Assembly (NCBI GenBank): GCA_017622055.1
Contig: JAGARY010000271.1
Span: 1 to 12,140, forward strand
Direction of reading: 5' to 3'
DNA: 12,140 nucleotides
Source: Treponema sp.
GTDB taxonomy: Bacteria; Spirochaetota; Spirochaetia; Treponematales; Treponemataceae
Below, in pieces: positions 5,881 through 12,140 of this stretch (the first letter of the stretch is position 1; each line of letters begins with the position of its first letter). The translations under genes and the position numbers were made by a program. The notes below the pieces were generated by a model. It worked only from the letters and a program-made list of their open reading frames with translations. It did no database searches and had not been told where the DNA came from.

Positions 5881-7985
5881 GTGAACAAGTCGATTTGATC
5901 ACCAATTTTTCCAATTGCATCTTGAACTTGTTCAGAAATTTCGCTTAATGCAGCACCAGTATCATTGATTGCTTTTGCACCAATTGAAATTTCTTCCATA
6001 CTGTTTTTCATTAACGAAGTTGAATTATTCAAAACATCCATTTCTTTTACTACATTTTCTTTTTGAACTTCCATATTTTTTGAAGATTGTTGAACTTCAA
6101 CTGTACTGTCATTCATATTACGCAATGCAGCAATAATTTGTTTTGAACCTTCATTTTGTTCTTCCATTGCAGATTTAATTTGAATAACAACTTCATCTGT
6201 TTCTGTAATTTTTTCAGATACAGCAGATAAAGCATCACTTACTTCTGAAGATGAAGAAACAACCATTTCAATTGAAGCACGAATCTTATCAATTCCGCTT
6301 CCAATTGCTTTTGACTGAGCAGAAGATGTTTCTGAAAGTTTTCTAATTTCATCAGCAACAACCGCAAACCCTTTTCCTGCATCACCAGCGTGAGCCGCTT
6401 CAATAGCAGCGTTCATAGCAAGCAAGTTTGTTTCTTCTGCAATATTAGAAATTGTTTTGTTTGCATCTTGAAGCATTTTTGATTCTTCTTCCATTTGCTT
6501 AATTTTTTCAGCAACATCTTTTTGCTTGTTAAATCCTAATTCTGCATTTTCTTCAAGTTGATTAAATGAAGTTGTCATTTTTTCTACAGAATTATTTACA
6601 GAAGCAATGTTTCCAATCATTTCTTCAATTGCAGCCGACGCTTGAGTAACACTTGCACTTTGATTTTCAATCAAAGAATTTAATGTTGTAATATCATCAG
6701 AAATCTTATCAACAGATGAACTTGCATTTTGCACACCTTCACTTTGATTATTAATTTGCCCATGAATACTGTCAATATTTGCAATAATTTGTGTAATTGA
6801 AACTTGAGTATCTGTCATACTTGAAGATAAATCAGATCCAGACTGTGCCAAACCAACTTTTGATTTTTTTAATTCAGCTACAATTTGTTGAAGTTTATCA
6901 AGGAATAAGTCAAAGTGAATAATTAAATCACCAATTTCATCACGAACAAATAACTGACATCGTTTTGTTAAATCTGCATCACCAGTTTCCAATTCCATCA
7001 AGAAGTTTGTAACATTTTTAATTCGCCACATAATATGTCTAGCATAAAAAAATGTGATTAAGAAGAATACAACTAGTAAAATAATTGTTACTGGAATAAT
7101 TAGATTCAAACTCTCTTTTCTTACTTGTTGTAAAACATCAATTGGTTTTGCAACAAAAAGCATACCTGTAATTTCACCATCACTGTTTGTAAGTGGAACA
7201 TATACAGAATAATATTCTTTTAAGTTGATTACGTTATTTCCATGATATTCTTCACCGTCATTTAAAACAGTTTTAACAATTTCTTCATTATCAAGATATG
7301 ATCCAATTAAATTATTTCCTAAAGTTGTTATAACACGAACTTTATCTTTAAACAAAGTACATTCTACATTGTAATTACTATCAACAACATTAATAAAAGA
7401 TCCTTCTATTGAGTCAGCTAATTCGTATCCTACTAAAACACAACATTTTTCTTCTGTGCCAAAACAAGGTGCCGCAGCAATAACACCATACTCAAGATCT
7501 CCCATTTCTGTAAAAGCATAACTTTCATTTCCCGCAAGAGCTTGTTTTACAATATTAAAACTTGAAACTGAAGTTCCAGCTTTTATTCCATAACCACCAA
7601 ATACCTTTCCTTTTGAATCAATAAGAGCTACAAAGTCTACTTCATGTAAATCAGCTTGCTCACTTGCAATTTCATTTGCCACTTTTGCATCACCTTCATC
7701 AAAAGCAGCAATAACATCATTATCGTTAGAAATAGATTTTGCAAAAACAGTTACATTATCTGTCCAATCTTCTAACAAATATCTAATTCCTTTTGCTGTA
7801 TAATCTAACTCTTCTTTTGTTGATCCTTCAAATTGTCTATCAAAAACATTAAGTGATAGAAAAGCATTTGCTACAGAACAAAATGTAATAGAAATTGCTG
7901 TAATTAAAATTAATTTCCCTAAAATTGGAAAATTTCTTTTTGCAGTTTTATCAAATCTGTCTAATTCTTTTTGTTGTCTCGCCAT
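5874..7985 (-). CDS. Methyl-accepting chemotaxis protein with Cache-type sensor (first receptor)
   Basis: A 703-residue transmembrane chemoreceptor passing ligand signals to CheA/CheW. Order: a short cytoplasmic start rich in Lys/Arg, membrane segment about 22-46, periplasmic sensor about 47-290, second membrane segment about 292-314, HAMP-like region about 316-372 (DLTKRC...VRDEIGDL), then the long helical signalling domain. The tip is intact: EETNLLAMNAAIEAAHAGDA (517-536), then GKGFAVVADEIRKL. Candidate methylation helices include SAAIEEMIGNI (450-460) and SAMEEQNEGSKQ (605-616). The membrane-proximal part of the sensor (ECTLFKDKVRVITTLGNN, then GEEYHGN and EITGMLFVAKP) resembles Cache_3-type domains that bind small organic ligands; the ligand is unknown. 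The sensor has Cys174, 181, 182 and 209. There is no C-terminal CheR-tether pentapeptide. AAGGA lies six bases before the ATG. It lies downstream of a paralogous receptor on the same strand. Confidence 0.93.
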   Translation of the reverse strand: MARQQKELDRFDKTAKRNFPILGKLILITAISITFCSVANAFLSLNVFDRQFEGSTKEELDYTAKGIRYLLEDWTDNVTVFAKSISNDNDVIAAFDEGDAKVANEIASEQADLHEVDFVALIDSKGKVFGGYGIKAGTSVSSFNIVKQALAGNESYAFTEMGDLEYGVIAAAPCFGTEEKCCVLVGYELADSIEGSFINVVDSNYNVECTLFKDKVRVITTLGNNLIGSYLDNEEIVKTVLNDGEEYHGNNVINLKEYYSVYVPLTNSDGEITGMLFVAKPIDVLQQVRKESLNLIIPVTIILLVVFFLITFFYARHIMWRIKNVTNFLMELETGDADLTKRCQLFVRDEIGDLIIHFDLFLDKLQQIVAELKKSKVGLAQSGSDLSSSMTDTQVSITQIIANIDSIHGQINNQSEGVQNASSSVDKISDDITTLNSLIENQSASVTQASAAIEEMIGNIASVNNSVEKMTTSFNQLEENAELGFNKQKDVAEKIKQMEEESKMLQDANKTISNIAEETNLLAMNAAIEAAHAGDAGKGFAVVADEIRKLSETSSAQSKAIGSGIDKIRASIEMVVSSSSEVSDALSAVSEKITETDEVVIQIKSAMEEQNEGSKQIIAALRNMNDSTVEVQQSSKNMEVQKENVVKEMDVLNNSTSLMKNSMEEISIGAKAINDTGAALSEISEQVQDAIGKIGDQIDLFTV

Positions 7986-8016
7986 ATTTTTTCCTTAAAT
8001 AAATTATAATAAATTC

Positions 8017-8045
8017 ATTTTATACGAGAAAATACCTACTGTCAA
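8017..8045 (-). promoter_or_regulatory. Strong candidate promoter of the first chemoreceptor
   Basis: On the minus strand, a perfect -35 box TTGACA (8040-8045) is followed after 17 bases by TAAAAT (8017-8022), which matches TATAAT at five of six positions. Transcription would start near 8010, about 25 bases before the start codon at 7985. This is a housekeeping sigma-70-type promoter. No motility-sigma (FliA-type) pattern was seen. It indicates that the two adjacent chemoreceptor genes are not simply one transcription unit. Confidence 0.65.
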
Positions 8046-8097
8046 AGAAAAACATAAAACTAGTAAATATAAAAAATCATTATAAATTAAACAAATT

Positions 8098-10155
8098 TTA
8101 GATGATAAATTTTTCCATTAACTGGTCAACTTCACGAACTTTATCTCTTGTTGTTGTACACAAATCTGAAACCGAAACTGTTGAAACAGAAATTTCTTTA
8201 ACACCTGCATCCATTTCTTCCATACTTCCTTGTACAATTTGAGCAATTTGTTCTAATTTTCCAGATTCATCTTTTAAAACTAATCCATGTTCCGCCATCT
8301 GTTTTGAAGTTGAAGAAACTGTACTTGTAGAATCGTTCATATCTCTTAAAGCAATAAGAACTTGTTTTGACGCTTCTTCTTGTTCATTCATGGCACTGCT
8401 AATTTCACTAACAAGAGAATTTGTTGAAGTAACTTCTAAAAGGATATCATCAAATTCTTTTCTAGAAACTTCTGTTGAATTAACAACTTCTGAAATTACT
8501 GTTGAAATTGATTTTAATTCCGCTTGAATTGCTTTTGATTGTTTTGAAGAATCTTCTGCCAATTTACGAATTTCATCTGCAACAACAGAGAATCCTTTTC
8601 CTGCGTCCCCTGCGTGAGCGGCTTCAATTGCTGCATTCATAGCAAGTAAGTTTGTTTGGGACGCAATTTGAGCAATGACGCGATTTGCATTTGAAAGATT
8701 TTCCGATTGTTCTGACATTTTATTTACAGAAGCAGAAACTTCTTCTTGTCTTGCTTTTGCTGTATTTGTAATTGAAAGTAATTTTGCATATTCTTCTGTC
8801 ATTTTTGAAACTGATTTTGAAACAGAATCAATATTTCCAACCATTTCTTCAATTGCTGCAGAAGATTCCACAATGCCAGCCGATTGTTCAGAAATTAATT
8901 CATCAAGAACTTGAATTCCTTCAATATTGCTATCCAATACATTATGAACACTTTGCAATGCTTGATTCTGTTTTACAACAGATGATTGTACACTAGAAAT
9001 ATTTGCAGAGATTTCTGTAGTTGCACCTGCTGTTTCTTGAGCATTTGCAGCCAAATTTTCAGATGAATTTCCAAGCAATTCAGTTGCATCTTTTACATTT
9101 TTCATAAACATCAACTGGTTTTGCAAAAATTTTGATAAATCTTCTTGCATTTCACCAATTTCATCATTTGAAGTTACTTTTACGTCATAAGTAAGATCAA
9201 TTGAGCCATCATCTCTAATTATGGAATCAAATGCATTGTGCAAATGTTTTACAGGTTGAATAACAGTTTTACTTAAAATAACAAGAACAAGTATTATAAC
9301 AATTAAAAGACAAATACAAACAGCAATCATTACACTAAATGTAATTGTACCAGCATCTGCATCAACGTGGTTTACATCTGTACCAACAAAAAACATAACT
9401 CTATCAGCAGGATTATCTGTAATATAAGGTCTGTAAATTGCTAAAAAAGAATTATCTTCAAATCCAACTTGTCCTTTATAAGTTTGTCTTTGATTATATA
9501 CCACATCCAAAACTTCTTGATCTGAAAAAGTTCCAGTTAAATATTTTCCATTTTTACCTTTATTGTTTGTTCCTACACACTTATCTCCAATAAATAAAGA
9601 AAGGGATGTACTTGTACGCTCTCCTAAAGATTCCAAATATTTTGTATCTGATATTTTCTTTTGAAAAACAAGAACATAAGGTGTATTTAAAACAACAACT
9701 CGGCCAGCACTTGTAAAATATAAAGAATCGTTTGTAACAGTCTTTACAACCCCATCAACATTTGATTTTGCTTTTGCAATAACACGCATTTCTGAAGCAT
9801 GACGATAATTTGAATCTGTTGAAGAAAAGGCGATTTTTCCAGAGTTTTGAATAAGTGCAACTCCAAACAATCCAAAGTTTTTTGCATAATTTTGTAAATA
9901 ATCTACAAATTCATCAAAATCTGTAAAAAGCGGTGATACATCTTTTATTGCTTGTAAATAACTTAGCATACCTTGTTCATCTTCATCGATGATTTTTGTT
10001 ACTAATTTTTCTTTATTGTCTAATGCTAAATAGTCGGCATGTAAAACAGAATTTCTGATTAATGGTGATAACGTCAATGCTGAAGCAATAGTTGCCACAA
10101 TCAATAATGACACCATACTAACTAAAAACTTTGTAGATAAAGTAACCTTCTTCAA
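8098..10155 (-). CDS. Methyl-accepting chemotaxis protein with Cache-type sensor (second receptor), TTG start
   Basis: A 685-residue transmembrane chemoreceptor, paralogous to the receptor encoded next to it. Order: MKKVTLSTKF, membrane segment about 10-32, periplasmic sensor about 33-268, membrane segment about 271-299, HAMP about 300-355 (IQPVKHLHNAF...DLTYDV...NDEIGEM), then the signalling helices. The hairpin tip is intact, IASQTNLLAMNAAIEAAHAG (497-516) followed by DAGKGFSVVADEIRKLAE. Methylation-helix segments SAAIEEMVGNI and SAMNEQEEASKQ match those of the neighbour. The membrane-proximal sensor part (SLSLFIGDKCVGTN, then GKYLTGTF, QTYKGQVG and DRVMFFVGTD) looks like the same Cache_3-like subdomain as in the neighbour; the outer part differs. 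The start is TTG 10155, chosen because GGAGGT lies five bases upstream and it includes the basic residues before the first membrane segment; the next Met is inside that segment. It ends 112 bases before the first receptor's start. Confidence 0.93.
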   Translation of the reverse strand: MKKVTLSTKFLVSMVSLLIVATIASALTLSPLIRNSVLHADYLALDNKEKLVTKIIDEDEQGMLSYLQAIKDVSPLFTDFDEFVDYLQNYAKNFGLFGVALIQNSGKIAFSSTDSNYRHASEMRVIAKAKSNVDGVVKTVTNDSLYFTSAGRVVVLNTPYVLVFQKKISDTKYLESLGERTSTSLSLFIGDKCVGTNNKGKNGKYLTGTFSDQEVLDVVYNQRQTYKGQVGFEDNSFLAIYRPYITDNPADRVMFFVGTDVNHVDADAGTITFSVMIAVCICLLIVIILVLVILSKTVIQPVKHLHNAFDSIIRDDGSIDLTYDVKVTSNDEIGEMQEDLSKFLQNQLMFMKNVKDATELLGNSSENLAANAQETAGATTEISANISSVQSSVVKQNQALQSVHNVLDSNIEGIQVLDELISEQSAGIVESSAAIEEMVGNIDSVSKSVSKMTEEYAKLLSITNTAKARQEEVSASVNKMSEQSENLSNANRVIAQIASQTNLLAMNAAIEAAHAGDAGKGFSVVADEIRKLAEDSSKQSKAIQAELKSISTVISEVVNSTEVSRKEFDDILLEVTSTNSLVSEISSAMNEQEEASKQVLIALRDMNDSTSTVSSTSKQMAEHGLVLKDESGKLEQIAQIVQGSMEEMDAGVKEISVSTVSVSDLCTTTRDKVREVDQLMEKFII

Positions 10156-10160
10156 TTCAA

Positions 10161-10166
10161 ACCTCC
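10161..10166 (-). promoter_or_regulatory. Ribosome binding site deciding the TTG start of the second chemoreceptor
   Basis: GGAGGT on the minus strand is the strongest Shine-Dalgarno sequence seen in the window. It lies five bases before TTG 10155 and is followed directly by Lys-Lys codons and the first membrane segment. No ATG is available until codon 14, inside the hydrophobic segment. The earlier TTG at 10160 touches the site and is out of frame. Confidence 0.75.
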
Positions 10167-10181
10167 GTGAATCGTTTTACT

Positions 10182-10209
10182 AGAATACTGTTTTACATAA
10201 TAAATTCAA
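10182..10209 (-). promoter_or_regulatory. Weak candidate promoter of the second chemoreceptor
   Basis: On the minus strand, TTGAAT (10204-10209) and TATTCT (10182-10187) are 16 bases apart. Each box matches the consensus at four of six positions. The 129-base spacer between the PqqD-like gene and this receptor is extremely AT-rich (runs of TATA between 10210 and 10245), so several other weak matches exist and this one is only a possibility. No clear terminator for the PqqD-like gene is seen in the spacer. Confidence 0.25.
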
Positions 10210-10284
10210 TATAAATTTTATAACATATATATTTATTTATATCACAATTCTACGAAAAAGGCGAAAAATAACAAATTATTAATA

Positions 10285-10626
10285 TTATTTCACAAAGATA
10301 TATTTATTAATTTGAAGAGTATGAAAAAAAGTGATTACTCTGTCTAACATGCGATCTTGTTCTTGTGGAAAAGCGTCTTTCATGGCGTTTACTACGTCGA
10401 AAACAGAGTTTGATCCGTCCAAAAGTAGCCACAATGTAGAACCGTATTTGTCTAACGTAATGTGGCTTATTTTGGGTTTGTGAAAAAAAGCCTGTGCCAA
10501 TTTGTTAAAAAATCCTGTGTTTGGAATGTCTAAAATAACGCTTCCATCTTTTTGAGTCCAACTGATTTTTTCAGAAGGAACAAATACAGAATCCATATAA
10601 TTTTTTGACACACGCTTTTGTTTCAT
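10285..10626 (-). CDS. PqqD-like small protein (RiPP recognition element fold) coupled to an OPT transporter
   Basis: A 113-residue soluble protein with no signal peptide or membrane segment. Its C-terminal two thirds show the PqqD pattern: a beta-rich start (GSVILDIPNTGFFNKLAQ), then YGSTLWLLLDGSNSVFDVV (residues about 62-80), a helix with DAFPQEQDRMLDRVITFF, and LQINKYIFVK at the end. PqqD-fold proteins bind precursor peptides and present them to a modifying enzyme, usually a radical SAM protein. Here no such enzyme or precursor gene is adjacent. The ATG lies one base after the stop codon of the OPT transporter gene, so the two are surely co-transcribed and probably translationally coupled. 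This suggests a role connected with peptide transport or with a peptide the transporter moves, which is inference. An N-terminal stretch of about 20 residues (MKQKRVSKNYMDSVFVPSEK) precedes the fold. Family assignment is from pattern only. Confidence 0.75.
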   Translation of the reverse strand: MKQKRVSKNYMDSVFVPSEKISWTQKDGSVILDIPNTGFFNKLAQAFFHKPKISHITLDKYGSTLWLLLDGSNSVFDVVNAMKDAFPQEQDRMLDRVITFFHTLQINKYIFVK

Positions 10627-10627
10627 T

Positions 10628-12140
10628 TTATTCAGTTACCTTTTTTGATTTTTTTAGTGAATAGAAAATCATTGCAGCAATAATAATTACAAAGAATAAT
10701 GCGCCACCAATGTTTCCTAGTGGGCAACCTAAGTTAATAATATCGCCAATTGATTTGTCTCCAACTTTAATTACAGCGAATACCGCTAAAAGGATTCCAA
10801 TTAATCCTTCGCCAGCAATCATTCCAGAACAGAAAAGTGTACCGTTATTTACAGCTTCTTTTACTTCTTCTTCACCTTCTTTTGCTTTGCGTTTTTCTAC
10901 AAACCATCTAATAATTCCACCAACAAAAATTGGGGCTGTAAGATAAAGTGGCAAGTAAAGACCAATTGCAAATGGCAAAACAGGAATTCCAAGTAATTCA
11001 ATTACAACAGCAACTCCAATTCCACAGAAAATTAATCCCCATGGTAAAGTTCCGCCCATTACACCTTCTACAACAAGTTTCATTAAAGTTGCTTGTGGAG
11101 CAGGAAGTTCGTTTGAGCCGAATCCCCATGCAGCATTCAAAAGATACATAATTCCACCAATTGCGGCAGCAGAAACGATTGCACCTAAAATTTCACCAAT
11201 TTGTTGTTTTACAGGAGTTGCACCAACAATATAACCTGTTTTTAAGTCTTGTGATGTATCGCCAGCCATTGCAGTTACAATACTTACAATTGTACCAATG
11301 CTAATTGCAATTGCCATTCCTTCGTACCCTTGGTATCCGCAAGCTTTTAAAATTGTAGTCACAATTAACAAAGTTGCAATAATCATTCCAGAAACTGGGT
11401 TATTTGACGAACCAACTAAACCAACCATGCGGCTAGAAACTGTTGCAAAGAAAAATCCAAAAACAACAATTAACAAAGCACCAATAAATGGAACTGGAAT
11501 TGAAGGAACAAGCCAAATCAACAAAGCAATAATTAAACATCCAACTAAAACATAAAGCATTGGAATATCTTTTTCTGTACGTGATGAAGAATCACCTGAT
11601 TTTCCAAAACCTTTAATTGCTTTTGCAAAAGTTTTAATAATTAATGGAAGCGATTTTACTAAACTAAAAATTCCACCGGCAGCAACAGCACCTGCACCAA
11701 TATAACGAATGTATGAACTCCAAATTGCGTCTGGGCCAAGTTCAGAAATTGGTGTGCTTCCTGGAGCAATAATATTTGCACCTGCAAACAAAGCGATTGC
11801 AGGAATTAAAACAAACCAAGCCAAAACACTTCCGCTAAATAAACAAGAAGAAATTTTGCTTCCACAAATGTATCCAACACCAGCAAGAGCAGGAAGAACA
11901 TCCAAACCAAAACCTGTTTTTAGTGGTTTAATTCTCCAAGCAATTTCTGATGGGAAAAGTTTAATTCCGTCTGCAATAAATTTGTAAATTGCTGCAATTC
12001 CAAGTCCAGAAAAAACAACTTTAGTTTTTGCTCCGCCTTCTTCACCAGCCAAAAGAACTTCTGCACAAGCTGTTCCTTCTGGGAAAGGCAAAACTCCGTG
12101 TTCTTCAACAATTAAAGCATTGCGAAGTGGAATCATAAAT
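10628..12140 (-). CDS. OPT family oligopeptide transporter, 5' end beyond the window
   Basis: The C-terminal 503 or so codons of an OPT family transporter (TIGR00733 type), which imports oligopeptides across the inner membrane. The frame remains open to the right edge. The ATG at 12136 is the internal Met of the conserved segment MIPLRNALIVEEHGVLPFPE, so roughly 150 N-terminal residues are missing. Counting from that Met, conserved landmarks are PEGTACAEVLLAGEEGG (19-35), GSSNNPVSGM (242-251) and AGDTSQDLKTGYIVGATPVK (291-310). About ten hydrophobic segments are present, and a charged loop (about 414-428, EKRKAKEGEEEVKEA) precedes the last two. It ends with a basic tail (SLKKSKKVTE). The PqqD-like gene starts one base after its stop. 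Bacterial members are assumed to be proton-coupled peptide importers; iron-chelate (YSL-like) transport is an alternative. Confidence 0.9.
   Translation of the reverse strand, partial: FMIPLRNALIVEEHGVLPFPEGTACAEVLLAGEEGGAKTKVVFSGLGIAAIYKFIADGIKLFPSEIAWRIKPLKTGFGLDVLPALAGVGYICGSKISSCLFSGSVLAWFVLIPAIALFAGANIIAPGSTPISELGPDAIWSSYIRYIGAGAVAAGGIFSLVKSLPLIIKTFAKAIKGFGKSGDSSSRTEKDIPMLYVLVGCLIIALLIWLVPSIPVPFIGALLIVVFGFFFATVSSRMVGLVGSSNNPVSGMIIATLLIVTTILKACGYQGYEGMAIAISIGTIVSIVTAMAGDTSQDLKTGYIVGATPVKQQIGEILGAIVSAAAIGGIMYLLNAAWGFGSNELPAPQATLMKLVVEGVMGGTLPWGLIFCGIGVAVVIELLGIPVLPFAIGLYLPLYLTAPIFVGGIIRWFVEKRKAKEGEEEVKEAVNNGTLFCSGMIAGEGLIGILLAVFAVIKVGDKSIGDIINLGCPLGNIGGALFFVIIIAAMIFYSLKKSKKVTE

Noticed and set aside
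12134..12136. ATG at 12136 as the true start of the OPT transporter
   Set aside because: The MIPLR segment is an internal conserved part of OPT proteins, the frame is open to the window edge and the expected first membrane segments are missing, so the gene is truncated by the window.

Overview
The window is AT-rich (roughly one third G+C by eye) and reads like a gut or rumen spirochaete, most likely Treponema. The grounds are the low G+C, two large Cache-sensor chemoreceptors, a YgiQ-type radical SAM protein, an OPT-type peptide transporter paired with a PqqD-like protein, and intergenic repeats of the type ATTGC...CTCGCAATGAC. The genus is an inference from this mix; there is no rRNA or tRNA gene here to confirm it.

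Layout from left to right. Positions 1-145 hold repeat copies and a small hairpin. A minus-strand aromatic acid exporter-like membrane protein follows (146-1057), then a 191-base gap with more repeat copies, then a minus-strand threonine aldolase-like PLP enzyme (1249-2295). A 61-base divergent spacer separates this enzyme from the plus-strand YgiQ gene (2357-4279). In that spacer each gene has a perfect TATAAT only 6-7 bases before its ATG, and no Shine-Dalgarno sequence. The ygiQ reading frame contains a 69-bp palindromic repeat read in frame as about 23 extra residues. ygiQ converges on glnA across an inverted pair of the intergenic repeat (4298-4367).

From 4374 to the right edge everything is on the minus strand. 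In transcription order it runs: the 5'-truncated OPT transporter (10628-12140), a PqqD-like small protein one base downstream (10285-10626), two chemoreceptors (8098-10155 and 5874-7985), and type I glutamine synthetase (4374-5798). The first two form a tight operon. The second chemoreceptor and glnA each have a plausible promoter of their own.

Functionally the window is mostly housekeeping: amino-acid and nitrogen metabolism, peptide import and chemotaxis. I found no defence system, mobile element with a transposase, CRISPR array or phage genes. The observations most worth following are the in-frame palindromic insertion in ygiQ, the PqqD-like RiPP-recognition-fold protein coupled to a peptide transporter with no visible precursor peptide or maturase, and the paired leaderless-looking divergent promoters.
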